Assembly: GCA_028554795.2 (NCBI GenBank)
Contig: CM068832.1
Coordinates: 82,231,180-82,295,179 of the forward strand
Source of the DNA: Sinohyriopsis cumingii
Taxonomy: Eukaryota; Mollusca; Bivalvia; Unionida; Unionidae
DNA: 64,000 nt
Direction: 5' to 3'
Under the pieces are notes generated by a model that had not been told where the DNA came from, did not search any database, and saw only the letters and a program-made list of their open reading frames with translations. Made by a program: the position numbers and the translations under genes. Of the stretch, positions 44,033 through 57,115 are shown piece after piece. Numbering within the stretch: the stretch's first letter is position 1; each line of letters opens with the position of its first letter.

Positions 44033-44505
44033 TGTTACGTATATCGGATTTATTATATATTTATTTTAATTGTTTGTTCGTCAGTTTTAATTTTTTTTTC
44101 TTACATAATATTGTAAGGTAAATTTATTCACTGGAGATGCTATTCTTCCAGAAAATTGGTTGACCTGAATAATTCTTTTTATAAGCACTAGGTGTTGGTC
44201 TGGATTCTGACATTGATTCAAAATTTGTAAACAAAGTTATATTTGTATTTTAAATTGATTCGTGGTTGGTAAGGGCATGATGGGGCTTATGGTTTAAGGT
44301 GTAAACGTTTTCAAATTATTTTATTTCTTATAGAAAATGCATGGTTTTCGTCAGGGTCATTTTTGGTGTACGTGACATAAACACGATGACGTGACCCCAC
44401 CGCCATTTGATTTTGCAATTCTGTTTTTTTCTTCCATTATTACGCATTTTTTGGTTTTAATAAATATGTCTAGAGAGAGGTTTCTCAGGTTTTGGGCTTT
44501 TACAC
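44033..44505 (+). repeat. 5' LTR of the Gmr1-like fossil
   Basis: Homology to the sequence from 48,681 covers at least the first ~370 bases. I place the end at taca (44,504), just before tggtatcaaattg at 44,507, whose first eight bases match a common primer-binding-site start. An alternative end near 44,985, before gggtgctcgccc, cannot be excluded. Confidence 0.65.
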
Positions 44506-44506
44506 T

Positions 44507-44519
44507 TGGTATCAAATTG
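44507..44519 (+). other. Candidate primer-binding site
   Basis: The sequence tggtatcaaattg follows the inferred LTR end. The TGGTATCA start is the form known for initiator-Met tRNA priming. The remainder does not match that tRNA well, so this is tentative. Confidence 0.35.
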
Positions 44520-47500
44520 TCTTCTTTGTTGTTGCCAGATTTTTAAGTTAATTATCTTGAGATCATTTGGATTTCAAAGAGAATACTTCTTTATTCTCTG
44601 GAAATATTTGAAGAGTTCTCGTACAGAATTTTTGGGAATACATTTCTTACAAATTTTATTCTGATTACCAACACAGCAGTGCTATTTACAAGGAACTGTA
44701 AACGACAACTTACGACTTACGTCGTCGCCTTCCGTCTTTGATTCTTACTCGGGACTCGAACTTGAATTCAGTAGAACATTTTATTATTAGGACTTTTGCA
44801 ATTTAAGTCGTGGATTATTCTTGGATTATTTTTGGATTTGATTCCTGAAACCGTAAGTTCTTATTTTTTTCCATTTTTACAGAATATTTCCTGGGAAATA
44901 AATTATTTGTTAAATTTTGCAAAGCTTGTTGTTTTCACTCTTTCTGTTTTTCTCTGTGAGCCTAAACACGTAATACAGAAATTGGGTGCTCGCCCTTTGA
45001 TATTTTTGAATTTTGGCTAAAATATTTCAGAAAACTTTGTGTTTTTGAAATTTTGAAATTGAATTCCACTAGTGTTTTAAGTTTTTAATGAGATTGACAA
45101 GCTTCTTCTAAAACATCATCAAAGTAGAGAATTCGTTTGAATTTTACACAGGATTGGTTGGACATTTTGGAAATGGAAGTACAGCTAAAAAGTTGCAATT
45201 AGAGATAAGACAGGCCCAGTTCCACATGGAAAGAGAGATGGAAGTAAGACGAATGCAGTTTCAGAAAGAAATGGAAGTAGGACGCATGGAGTTCCAAAAT
45301 CAGAGTGAGGAGAGAGAAAGACAAATGCAGTTACAAAAGGAAGAAAGAGAGAAAGAAAGATAATGCAGTTACAAAAAAGAACAAATGCAAATGGAAGAAA
45401 GAGAGAAAGAGGGAGATATGCAAATGCAAATGCAAAGAGAGAAGAATGAAAGGGAATTTCTAACTAGGTTATAAGATTTAGCGCTAGGAAAGGAAAAACA
45501 CTGCCCTACTTTTGATGTTTTAAGAAATATCAATTCAGTACCTCCTTTTCTGAAAGAAGAAGAGGTATACAGATATTTTGTATTCGTTTTGAGACAATTG
45601 CTGAGAGTTTCAAGTGGCCAAGAGAGTACTGGACTCTATTATTGCAATGTGTACTCACTGGTAAAGCTAGTGATATTTACAATTCACTGTCACTAGAACG
45701 GAAAGCTGACTATGATGTGGAGGACACTATCTTGATTGGTTAACCGTTAGTCCCTGAGGTTTATCGGCAAAAATTCAGAAACTATAGAAAAGAAGCTGGA
45801 CAAACTCATATCGAATTTGCTAGAGAAGAAGAGCAATTATCTGATAGATGGTGCTTAGCCAAGAAAGTTGAGCGATATTATGAAAGTCTCAAGCAACTTA
45901 CATTAATTGAAGATTTCAAAAATTGTCTCCATAGTGACATTAATTCTTACCATGACGAGCATCAGATTGAAACCTTGGAAAATGCTGCTCGTGCTGCTAG
46001 CAAATATTCTTTATATCACACAGTTCCTTTGTAAATAAGGCTTCTACTCAACAGTCTTTTGGCAGAAAAGTATTTCAAATTAATACAAGCCCTTCAAAAA
46101 CTCAAACTAGCACAACTTCTAAAATCAACCTTCAGAGAAGCTTGATTCAAGATCCTTGTCTCTTCCTACGTGTACCTATTGCAAGACAAAAGACACGTTA
46201 TTTCTGATTGCTACAAATTGAAAAATAGGCATCAGAATCAAGACAGAACTATATTCAATGCTCTTATTTCTAAGAGGTCAAGGTCACGGTCATGTATTGA
46301 AAGCAATACATTTGTTGGGTCTAATAAACCCCAGTCTTATTTTATTATGGAGAATTATGAACCATTCATATCGAAGGATTCTATATTACTCTTGGGTGAT
46401 TTGGCCAAACCCACCCCATTACAATTTTAATGGACAAAGGAGATTCTCAGAGTCTTTTATTGTCAGGTACTTTGCGTTTTTCTGAGAAGTCTTCTTCTAA
46501 TGAGAGTGTTCTTACTCAGGGAGTAGAGTGAGGCTTTGTTAATGTTCCACTCCATTATGTAAATTTGTCATCAGACTTAGTTTCAGGATCCTTGACAGTG
46601 GGAACGGTCTGTTTTACCCGTTGGGGGCATTCGTTTATTTCTAGGCAACGACGTAGCTGGAGACAAGGTTGCTGTTAATCCACTTGTACCTGACAAGCCT
46701 TGCTTGGATCAGAAAGTCGATCCAATTGGAAAAGAATTCCCTGAAATATTTCCAGCTTGTGCATCTACCAGAGCTATGGCAAAGAAAGCAACGAAAAAGA
46801 TCCCGAGATCTCCTGTTTGTTTCAGAAGGCCATTAGTGAAACTGAAGCCACTGAAGTTCCTGTCTGTTATTTCATTAAAAAAAGGAATTCTTGTGAAAAA
46901 ATGGAGACCTCCCGAGGTACTGATGACGAATGGTCAGTGAACTATCAAATTATAGTTACAAAAACGTACTGACAGGAAATGCTTAATCTGGCCCATGAAA
47001 CTCCAGTGGCTGGTCATTTAGGGATCAAACAAACTTATCACAACATCTTAACTCACTTCTATTGGCCATAAATCAAGAGTGATATTGGTAAATGCTGTAT
47101 ATCTGGTCATAGCTGTCAAATGGTATACAAACCAAATCAGAAAATTCCCAAGGCTCATCTACAAACTATTCCTGCCTTTGACGAACTTACCATTACCAGT
47201 TGACAATTATATGTGCATCAACAAGGCTTCCAGAGGCAATTCCCTTGAGGAATATAAAATCTAAAATAATAGTTAAAGCTTTGATAACGTATTATACTCA
47301 ATTTTGTCATTCTAGCTCTATCCAATCAGGACATGGGTTAAATATTAGGTCTGGAACTTCCAGCCTATATTGCTTGAATTTGGCATTCTTCAATTCAAGT
47401 CAGAAGTGAAGTCATGGTTTGACAGAACTAAAATGAAGAGAACTTTTGAGTTTTATAATAATGGGATTCTGTATCTCTTGCTCATTCTTTATATTTTTTC

Positions 47501-48669
47501 TTCAGATTAGATATTACGGCCCTTACAAGGTTAAGAAGAAAATGAATGAGTTAAATTATAATATTAGTGCTCCTGATATCTAAATAAATTATATCAGTAC
47601 CAGTATATTGAAAGGGATAGTCATGTTAAACATGCAATTAATTTAGTTGTACCTGTCCCACTCATTGAAGATATAAGTGAAGGAATATCATCAGATTCTA
47701 CTGATATTGGAGTGACAAATCTTCTGAATTCAGAAATCATGTATGATCTGGACCAGAAACTTTCACATTTGCAAGAGCAAGATAGAAATTAACTTAAACA
47801 GTTATTATTTTAATATAAGCACTTATTTCCAGATGTTCCTACAAGGAAAATCACAATTTTCCATGACGTTGAAAATCTAGATTATAAACTTGTAAACGAA
47901 CACCCGTACAGGATGAACCCTCTCAAACAGGAATACTTGAATAAAGAAATTCAATATTTGTTGGAGAACGATTAAATAGAGCCCAGTAGAACTAAGTGGA
48001 GTTCGCCATGCATACTTGTTCCAAAAACAGATAAAACTTTCATTATGTGTACTGATTATAGGACGGTGAATGGTGTGACAAAATCAGATTCATTCCCATT
48101 ACCAATAATCAATGACTGTATTGATAAGATCGGGAATGCCAAGTACGTCACCAAATATGACCTTCTGAAAGGATTTTTTACCGATTCCACTAATGGAAAG
48201 AGCAAAGAAAATTTTGGCATTCCTGATGTCAGATGGACTTTATTAAAAGTATAAAGTAATGCCGTTTGGGATGAAAGGGTTGCCACGTACATTTCAACGT
48301 CTCATGAGTATGATTACTTCTGGTCTAGACAATTATGATGCTTACATCGATGTCACATCTACAACGAAACCTGAAAAGAACATTTAGCAACAATTCAGAA
48401 ATTCTTTGACAGACTTACATATACATGTTTGACGATCAATTTATCTAAAGGTGAGTTATGCCGACCTGGCGTAATTTCTCTAGGACATATTGTGTGACAT
48501 GGACAAGTTAAACTTTAAGATGCTAAGGTCTAGCCTATCTCTGAATTTCCCGTGTATAACAATATATTATTTCATGTACACTGTGTAATTTATATGAGTT
48601 CTCTTTTAACCTCATGTATAATTAATATGTGGTAAATGAAAGTTTTATCGTATAAATCTTTCTTTTTTT

Positions 48670-48680
48670 ATGGGGGAAGG
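48670..48680 (+). other. Polypurine tract
   Basis: The sequence atgggggaagg lies directly before the 3' LTR start, as expected for plus-strand priming. Confidence 0.75.
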
Positions 48681-49010
48681 TGCTACGTACATTTGATTTA
48701 ATGTATATTTATTTTAAATGTTTGTCAGTTTTATATTTTTATATATATTTTTCGTACATGCTATTGCTATTTATTCACTGGAGATGACATTTTTCCAAAA
48801 ATTGCTGTTGACCTGGATGCTGAACTTGATTCAAAATTAGTAAACAAAGTTCTATTGTTATTTTTAAATGATTGGTTGTTGTCATGGTCATGGTGGGGCT
48901 TTGGGTTTAAGACGTAAACGATTTTGTTTTATTTCTTAGAGAAAATTATTGGTTTTCCCCCAGGGTCATTTTTTCGTGTACGTGACATAAACACGATCAT
49001 TTGACTCCAC
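48681..49010 (+). repeat. 3' LTR of the Gmr1-like fossil (left part visible)
   Basis: Matches the first ~370 bases of the 5' LTR (landmarks: tttattcactggagatg, cgtgacataaacacgat). Recognisable homology stops where LINE sequence begins. Confidence 0.8.
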
Positions 49011-49011
49011 C

Positions 49012-51523
49012 CCCACCCCATCCCACCCTACATAAAAACTCCATTAATGTTTTCAACCTAAAACAATCAGTTAACCAACCCACCCATAAACATGGTTACA
49101 TTTTAGACTGGAATCTTCATAGACCTGATGATAACATTCTACGGTCCTCCCTAGTATCCCATGACCTTGCATCAGATCACCTCTGCATTATATGCCATCT
49201 TGATGTATCCGTCCCTAACCCTCCACCTTTATCTGCTGCTTAGAAAAACCTCTGTATGATGAAAAGAACCTAACTAATGTATGAAATCCAAGCAAACCTG
49301 ACTGCCTGCGTGCATTGCTCGAAAAACATGCCCCAACTACCAAGTGCAGAGTATCAATTGAAAAGTGTTCTCCATGGTACAGCAGTGACAGGGATAAGCT
49401 TCGCGCTGCGAAAAGAGACCGCCGTAAAGTTGAGAGGCTTTGAGTTTCCACCAGACTCTCAATTCATAAGCAAATCTATGAAGCCGCTAAGAAGATTGTC
49501 ACAGATATAGTCCATGCAGCGAAAATAGCCCACTACAATACTTAGATCATTGAAAGTTCCTGCTGCAAAGAGCTCTTCAAGATTACTAACAAGCTAATGT
49601 CAATGAATAAATCTAAACCACTTCCGGCTACCTTCTCTCCAGTCGACCTTCCGGACATGTTTGCAAATTTCTTCCGTACAAACTATTAGAGATAAGCCAC
49701 CACAATTTCAATTGACTCTTTGTCACCATACAGTTGGGATACAGAATTTGAGCGGCAACCATTAGCAGCGTTTGAACCTGTCTCTTTGGATTTCGTACGT
49801 ACAATCCTGATGAAGAGTGCACCAAAGTCATGTAAACTTGATCCAATTCCTACATCACTGCTGCCTGAGTGCTGAGATCCAGTATTGCCTTCACTAACTG
49901 ATGTTATTAATACCTCTCTCTCATCTGGGGAATTCCAATCATTTTTCAAAACTGCCGTTATAAAGCCTCTGCTGAAGAAACCATCACTAGACCATAACGA
50001 TTTAAAGAACTACCTCCCAGTTTCTCCCATTCATATCAAAATCTTAGAAAAGGTTGTTCTATCCCAGCTTGTGTCTCATCTGAATTCAGTCTTTTTAGCA
50101 ATGTGCAATCTGCATATCGCCCATGCCACACTACTGAAACTACTCTTTTAAAAGTAGTTAATGACATTCTCTCTGCACTGGATAACGAACAATCCTCACC
50201 CTACTTGATCTGTCTGCAGCATTTGACACAATAGAACATGATATATTACTTCACCGTCTCCAGCATGTATTTGGCATTCACGATACAGCCTTACTAGGGT
50301 TCAAGTCCTACTTGGTCAACAGGACACAAATTGTATCTGCAAATGGAATACACTCCAGCCCAGTTGATATATTTTGCGGTGTTTTTGAGGGGTCTGTTCT
50401 TGGACCTGTTCTCTTAATTTTTATATACACTCAGTCGCTCTCAAGTGTCATTGATCATCATCTGGTGTCTCACCAATTGTACGCTGATGCCACCCAAATA
50501 TACAAAATCTAGCCACCCTTCTGAAGTTGATGCTACCATCCAAGGTGTAGAGAGCTGCATTTCTGATGTGAAATCATGGATGACATGTAACAAGCTGCAG
50601 ATATATGATGATAAAACTGAGGCCATTCTGATCACAACACAAAGACTTTCTCATTCACATCCTTTACCTCAAACAATAAATATTAGTAACACCAACATTA
50701 ATTCACACAATCAGTACGAAACCTAGGTGTTGCTCTGGACAGTACTCTCACATTACACCAACATGTCATGAACATATGCAAGGCTGCATATCTGGAGCTG
50801 AGACGCATCAGCTCCATTCGCAGATATCTTTAAGTTGATGCCACTAAAACACTTGTGTGCTCATTAGTACTTTCAAGACTGGGCTATTGTAACTCAATTC
50901 TGTCTGGTTTATCCCAATATCTGCTCCAGATAATTCAAAAAGTTCAAAACACAGCTGCTCGGATCATACTTAGAGTACCACGATCAGAGCACACCTCCCC
51001 ACAGCTCTGTACCCTACACTGGCTATCCATTCGAACCAAAATCAATCACAAAATTTGTTCTCTGTGATACATTTCACTCCCGACTCTAGTCCAAAATACC
51101 TATCCGACCTCACCCATGTGTACACACCAGCAAGATAATTAAGCTCCTCTTCTGATAATTGTATACTCAGTATTCCCACTATGAAAACAAAGTCATATGG
51201 ACAGCTTTCTTTTGCATACCAGGGCCCAGCAACGTGAATGGATTGCCCACTGAACTTAGACACAAAGACACAGTGATCCAATTCAAGAGTGCTCTCAAAA
51301 CGAACTTATTTCGACTGCAAGAACAAACTTAAAGACCTAATAATATTTCCCACCTTAAATATTCTCAGTATGTTTTTGTATGTTTTCTAATTTCAGGGTG
51401 TTTGTTTTTGAAATCATATCATTATATATGTTTTTCTTCTTATAGGTGTTGTCCAATGTTGTAAAGCGCTAAGAGCTTCTAAAGATTAGGCGCTATACAA
51501 AGTCCTTATTATTATTATTATTA
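49012..51523 (+). mobile_element. 5'-truncated CR1-group LINE with AT-rich tail
   Basis: The left end carries the last part of an AP-type endonuclease (about 49,025-49,235, with a SDHL-type segment DLASDHLCIICHL). A linker follows. Reverse transcriptase runs from about 49,880 to 50,510 with the KIL-E-V block, the GSVLGP block and a YAD block in which the second catalytic Asp is Ala. The thumb and C-terminal region follow to about 51,330 (LSRLGYCNSILSGLS, NTAARIILR, LHWLSI), typical of CR1/L2/Rex-type LINEs. The 3' end is gcgctatacaaag plus an (ATT)n tail, also typical of that group. The coding region is split among frames by several frameshifts and in-frame stops, so this copy is dead. No target duplication was found. 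The (TA)n array after the tail may have grown from it. Confidence 0.9.
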
Positions 51524-51648
<125 letters not shown>

Positions 51649-52636
51649 AACATCTAGTAACAAGATAAATTATGTTATTTACTAATTTTCCATTGCATAA
51701 TAGATTTTATTCGTTTTCTTTGCTTTCAGTATTGATGACTTCACAGTATTTAGGGTTGAATATGTTGCATCTATTTAGCTCATATGACTATCTTCAGTGA
51801 TGATTTGGTCCACGCAGTCAGAGGATGACAGAAGTTGTTAAAGTAAATTGATTGTGGAGTTATTGAAGTTGTAAGCAGCAAAGTATTACGATACAGTTTC
51901 ATCATTTTGTTCCAAAATCACGTCAAAAGTCATTCTAGTAAGTATTGTTTTAATATGCTTTCTCATTAAGTCGCTAACATGGCCAATTAGACTAGCTTTT
52001 GTGACTTCAGCAGTTTTCCAGCTTGTATAATACTGACCAAATATATTTTTACAATGCTTTGTATTATCCATTATTACATCTTTCAAGGCAATTGGCTAAT
52101 CGTCATTTGAAAGTACATTCAGAATAAATTTACGTAAGTTTTAGCCACTACCAGGAATTGGCCAAACAACAAGCGCAGGTGTATAATCCAATGATTAGCT
52201 AACACAAACTTCAGTGGTAAGGTGCAATATAATACTTGGGATTAGTAAGTCACAAAATAGAAGCAATGCAGTGTGTAAGTGATCTAACATGGATGCTCAA
52301 TTAATGTTAATTAAGCAGGAATCTCCTGTCGAATTGATGTTCTACTTTCCATTGATGATGGCATTAGCCAAGTGTTACTGTATGCCTTACGTTATCATTA
52401 TAATGCAATTGTTTTAGGGGTTTTGTATTTTTATGTTGTTGTTATCGTTCTTTTTTTCTTTTTTCGTTTTTGTTTGATCAATAAAAGAACAGCTTTAGTA
52501 AAATTTAAAGTTCTCCCAAAAAAGAATAGCATTACATTAAAAATTGTTACATTGTACATTTTTTCAGGTCTTTTTTCTACAGTGTTTAACTTTACTCAGT
52601 ATAGATATATTACAAATTATGTTTTAAGTTGATAAG
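51649..52636. other. AT-rich DNA, nothing recognised
   Basis: A plus-strand frame at 52,372-52,632 is hydrophobic and Phe/Val-rich, as expected of T-rich DNA, with no motif. Confidence 0.45.
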
Positions 52637-52912
52637 AATAAATACTTTGGGGGCCCCGAGTGGACGAGTGGTCTAAAGCGCTCTCCGTTACAGATCACTG
52701 CCATCTCACCTCTGTCTGCGTCGGTTCGAGTCTAGGATTCGGCTAATGTGGGTATGTGAGAAAGCTTGCCAGTAGCTTATCGTGGGTCGGTGGTTCTTTC
52801 CGGAGTTTTCCCGGGTTCTTCCTCCAAAATTAATACTGACCGCCATGTATAGCCTATCGTGTGCTGAAAAATGGAGTTAAACCCTACACCAACAACAACA
52901 ATAAATACTTTG
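52637..52912 (+). mobile_element. Full-length tRNA-derived SINE with 13 bp target duplications
   Basis: Target duplications aataaatactttg at 52,637-52,649 and 52,900-52,912 enclose the SINE. The head resembles a Leu/Ser-type tRNA: the A-box region is gacgagtggtctaaagc (about 52,663) and the B box is ggttcgagtc (about 52,723). A central body contains ttttcccgggttcttcctcc, and the 3' end gttaaaccct is followed by AAC units. The intact duplications indicate a fairly young insertion. Confidence 0.95.
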
Positions 52913-54116
52913 TAAAAATGTATATTTTAGTTCTTTGCAAACATAACGTGTGGTGAATTATGTTAAGGCATGATGGCATAATGCAACGGAGATGACTTAT
53001 GAAAATCCTAATACATGCATTAGCTGCCATTGTATGGCTGTTGACAGGAGCAATATACGTCGTTGTAAACATCCTGAATAGTTTATATATTAAAAAATAA
53101 GTAAATAAATAAATAACTAAAATATTTTTGTTGAAGGTATTACTGCGCTAACCAAAACAAGAAGTTGTTAATCCCTCCATTTCTTCCTTCCGTTGATTCA
53201 ACTTAAAAAAAAATTATCCTGATCCTCTGTGCTCATTCCCAGATACAACGTTTTATTTTAATTCACCTGGTCATTAGGTCATGTGAGCTTATTGTATGAC
53301 AATAAGCCCATCTGTCAATCAACATCTGACTGTTACCCTTCTGGAGACCAATGATGTTTATACAGTTCTACTAAAACTCGGAATAAAGTTTTACATAATT
53401 AGTAGCATTGACTAATTTAAGTTCGACTGAAATATAATACGTATTAATGATGTCATCTTGCAACTGATTGACTGCACTATTTATCACTGTGAAGGGCATC
53501 AAATAAGAATATATGCTAATATCATAAATGTCTCAGACACGTTTGACAAAGGGCAATATAAATATGTATTAATAAGATGAACTTGCTTTCCATTGGCTAA
53601 GCTTATCACAGCTCTAAAATTTAGCTACGATCAGATTTTTATCAGACTTAGGGTACTTGCTTATATCATTAATGTCTCATAAATATTTAGTAAAGATACA
53701 AACACGCATATTAATGAGGTTATCCAGCATCGGATGACGCAAGTATTCTAACCAAGGTTCTGATCTAGTTTTAATCAAATATTAATTTAGGCTTGCAGGA
53801 GCATGATGTATAAGGACTTCCAAAGTGATCAGCATCCTTGCAGATTGGGTGATATTGCTTCTGACTGAGATTTGTATCATCCAAGACAGGTTATTTCAGA
53901 ATGGGTCTGAACAAAACTTGCAATATAGGGTAACGCGAGCATGTTTTTGTTACCAATTTTGGAAGTTGTAGTTTCAATCCAGTTTTGAGTAGCTTAGTAA
54001 ATATTATCAATATCCTGTATATTGAGTTGATCTTTCATCTGACTGAGCCTTTTGACACTTTAATGACTGTCTCATACCAGATTTGTATCAGATTTAGTTA
54101 ATAGTCTTATTTAAGT
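52913..54116. other. AT-rich DNA, nothing recognised
   Basis: Several sentences of similar wording recur (for example atttttatcagacttag and variants between 53,370 and 54,090), suggesting a very degenerate internal repeat, but I cannot define a unit. Confidence 0.4.
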
Positions 54117-54325
54117 AGGGTGCTTGGGTGGCGTTCGACGTTACAGATCACCAACATCTCACGTTTGTCCGCATGGGTTTGAATCTCATCTTGGCCAATG
54201 TTGGTATGTGAGAAAACTAACCAGTTGCCCTCCATTACTTATTGGTTATTCCTCCAACAAATATACTGGCTGTCATGTATAGCCTATAATGGTCTGAAAA
54301 TTGGCATTAAACCGACTAAAGCAAA
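54117..54325 (+). mobile_element. Diverged SINE copy
   Basis: Same family as at 52,650. The B-box-like gggtttgaatctc (about 54,175), the gtatgtgagaaaac body and the catgtatagcctataatg/gcattaaacc 3' end are recognisable, with many substitutions and a short degraded head. This is one of the oldest copies in the window. Confidence 0.75.
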
Positions 54326-54969
54326 CCAGACCTATATCAACAGAATTTTCAATGAAACAAGTGGAATAACACATGATATTGTGTTGTGACACATATCTTT
54401 GGGGCTACATAATTCTTCCCCCTGCACCATTATGAACACTTGATTCAAAAATGAAATTTAGAACACAAGATGCAAACACTTCAATACAAGTTGAATGATT
54501 CATACCGATAAGCAAAATAATATATCTTGAGGACCATAATGAAGTATGTGTAATATAAAAAGAATACAAATTTAACAATTGAAACATTTTAATAGAAACT
54601 GTGCAATGGCAGAGAGATAATGCTGAAAGCATTACAACTTTCGAAATTATTTCATATTTGGCATCCAATTTGATATTTCTGGCTATAAAAATGATTTTAA
54701 ATATATAATTTGTATTTGTAGCTTAAAAATAAAAACAATACGCTTTCCTCCTGAAACAGATTGCAGAATTCATGTCCAGGCTACAAAAATGGACATGTTG
54801 GTATTGCTACATAAAAGATTCGATTACATCTTTTGTTTATATGGCATTATGTATATTACTCATTGTCTTGATGCATTTCATATAATCAACGTCATTAATC
54901 AGAAATGATTTTAAATGTATTATCTGTATTTGTAGCTTATAATTAAAAAAATACGCTCTCCTCCTGAAA
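54326..54969. other. AT-rich spacer
   Basis: Two similar phrases (gcttaaaaataaaaa...cgctttcctcctgaaacag at ~54,720 and again at ~54,935) form a short direct repeat just left of unit A3. Nothing else is seen. Confidence 0.5.
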
Positions 54970-56117
54970 CAGATTACAGAATCGGGTCAGTGGAATACCA
55001 TGGCCTATTGTTTTCAATATATTATGCATGTACTGCACTGAATTTGGCCCAATTTATAAGGTTCATTATATATGGAGAATATAGAAATCGCTTCTTCCAA
55101 GAATCGATGCTTACCTTCTCAAATCCAGTCCTATTATTACCTCCGTATTAACATAACTTTGTAGGCAGTACGAGGTTTCAACATTATGGTTGTAGCAGGA
55201 GTTTGAATACTTATCTTTATCCCAATTTTATCTTCATGATAAATAATACTCTGCCCGCTGACACTGCATGGCTGACCGATGTGGTTTTTATTTTTATTTT
55301 GTCTTGAACGTCACTCTCTCTATATTTACTGTTGATAACATAGTTAAAATATAATGAATGTAACTGCAGGCTAGTGTACGCAACTAATAATTATTTATTT
55401 ATATTAGATATGTCAGTGTGTTGCATTTATGTAATATTATCATGTATATTGTATAGCTCTAACATTATACATGTTTTCCATAAGGTATGACCAGTACATT
55501 AAAATATAAATATATCATTTCGAACCTGAGACCAACGATCGTCATGCTTTGATAGGTATTTTGAGTTTACTCTTAAATCACAGGACTTTGTTAACACGAA
55601 ATGTTGCAACACATTACGTTCATTCTATATATTAATCCTCATTAACGTCTCGAATAAACGTACATGGACTCGCTACTTGGATCATATTTATAAAAAAAAA
55701 CAGTTTCTGGTAAAAGATTGATTGTCAAGTTACGAATTCGAATTTCAAGATGAATGCTTTATTTTTTTACATGTGTGTGTATGTGCTTGTTTGTGTGTTC
55801 GTTTAATGGAAATTCTCAATTTTGTTTCATGCTGTCATCATCTATATATATGTTATATGGGATTTATTTAGCACTTCAATAAGGCACCAATGTTCTAAAC
55901 ACAACATTGTCGCACCGACATCCACGTTCCATGATCTAAAAACTGAAGGTTAACTGAATAAGTACTGAAAAAAGAAAGTATCAATGTAGAAAACACATGT
56001 ATGATGTTTATGTAAGTTAATTGCTGACATGTGGTTCTATCGAGAAATGAAAGTAGATGGTCAGGCTTAATGCATAAACCCTAAGACAAGTGCAATATAT
56101 GAATGCTTCTCTTCCTT

Positions 56118-56175
<58 letters not shown>

Positions 56176-57115
56176 ACACACACATACACACATACACGTA
56201 CACATATATACCCATTAACACATATGTTTTCTTTTACACATATGTACAAACAAGGATATTTAATATATTCACAACTTAACAGACACTTGTATTTATGTTC
56301 CATGGAATGTATTCCTATACAATTGCAATTGTAGCAATAAATACATGCGAACACTTGACTTCATATATTGGTGGAGAGTTCTAGCAGGGATTCGGTATAA
56401 ATGACAATTAATCGTATTCGGTAGCATGCTTTATTTTCACATGCTTAAACATTGCCAGTTGATCAAGGAATATAAACATTTACAAACAGAATGATAACAA
56501 AAATATCTTATGTTTGCAGAATACAAAACATTATTAGTCTTAAGACATCGGTGCGGATGAAATTAACGATATATGATAACTTCCCACGCCAATACCCCCA
56601 CCCTCCATCTATTGCAATGTGCTATCTTTCACCAAATCATTCCGTTAGTAGTCTGCAAAATATTCAACTGTAAACAATAACCAGAATGACATGTCCGTTG
56701 TCCGCTTGGCACATATATATCATCGTTATTAGGGCCTAGTCCACCTGAATCAGGCCTAATATGTTGTGCATATATTGTTATTGCTGGTATGAACGAGTGG
56801 ACCATATCAAAACAAAACAAATACAATAAGAAGTTAATCTGATATTGTCAGGTTTTGTACCTGAAAATCAACACGCTTGTTTCTTTTCTTTATCGCTCTC
56901 GTTCCCACCATTTTCAGATATCAGTACTGATTTTGTCGCCAATATAGAATAGTTTATGCAATGACACAAAACAATAACATCTAGGTCAAATGCTATTGCA
57001 TTACCAAAACTAAATGTCATCTTATATTAATATGAACATTGATCGTAAGATGTTTATATCTAGTAAGCTTTGTTTTCTTTTTCCAAAGAAATATTTTTAC
57101 ACCAATATACGAATA
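54970..57115 (+). repeat. Higher-order repeat, unit A3 (left-truncated)
   Basis: Begins inside the A unit (landmark gaatttggcccaatt at 55,039) and follows A1 and A2 through the (CT)n array and ttctagcagggattcggtat (about 56,380) to the start of B3. The A-type right part matches 34,380-34,650 of A1. Confidence 0.8.
56109..56190. repeat. (CT)n plus (CA)n array in unit A3
   Basis: CT units with a few TT variants followed by CA units, homologous in position to 33,930-33,987. Confidence 0.95.

Larger units (their letters stand above)
44033..49010 (+). mobile_element. Gmr1-like Ty3/Gypsy LTR retrotransposon, fossil
   Basis: Fossil LTR element. The 5' LTR begins with tgttacgtat at 44,033 and the 3' LTR with tgctacgtac at 48,681 after a purine-rich tract (48,670-48,680). 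The parts are recognisable in order. First is a gag-like region with a Gln/Glu/Arg-rich coiled coil, then a capsid portion resembling the SCAN-related gag of Gmr1-like elements (about 45,150-46,050). A protease-region remnant follows (about 46,430-46,740), then an integrase zinc-finger and core remnant (about 46,970-47,560), then a reverse transcriptase remnant (about 47,800-48,550). Integrase lying before reverse transcriptase is the order known for Gmr1-like elements, unlike most Gypsy elements. It is broken, with more than ten breaks by eye. By eye the LTRs differ at roughly one base in five, so it is old. A LINE lies next to or in its 3' LTR. Confidence 0.85.

Noticed and set aside
44982-44999. 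gggtgctcgccc as the primer-binding site, implying a ~950 bp LTR
   Set aside because: The TG...CA boundary with TGGTATCA at 44,507 is more canonical. The alternative is not fully excluded because the 3' LTR is visible only in its left part.
52650-52730. tRNA gene call at SINE heads (also 61.6 kb and the reverse strand at 57.9 kb)
   Set aside because: A and B boxes are present, but the arms do not pair as a tRNA and the sequence continues into a SINE body with tail and target duplications.
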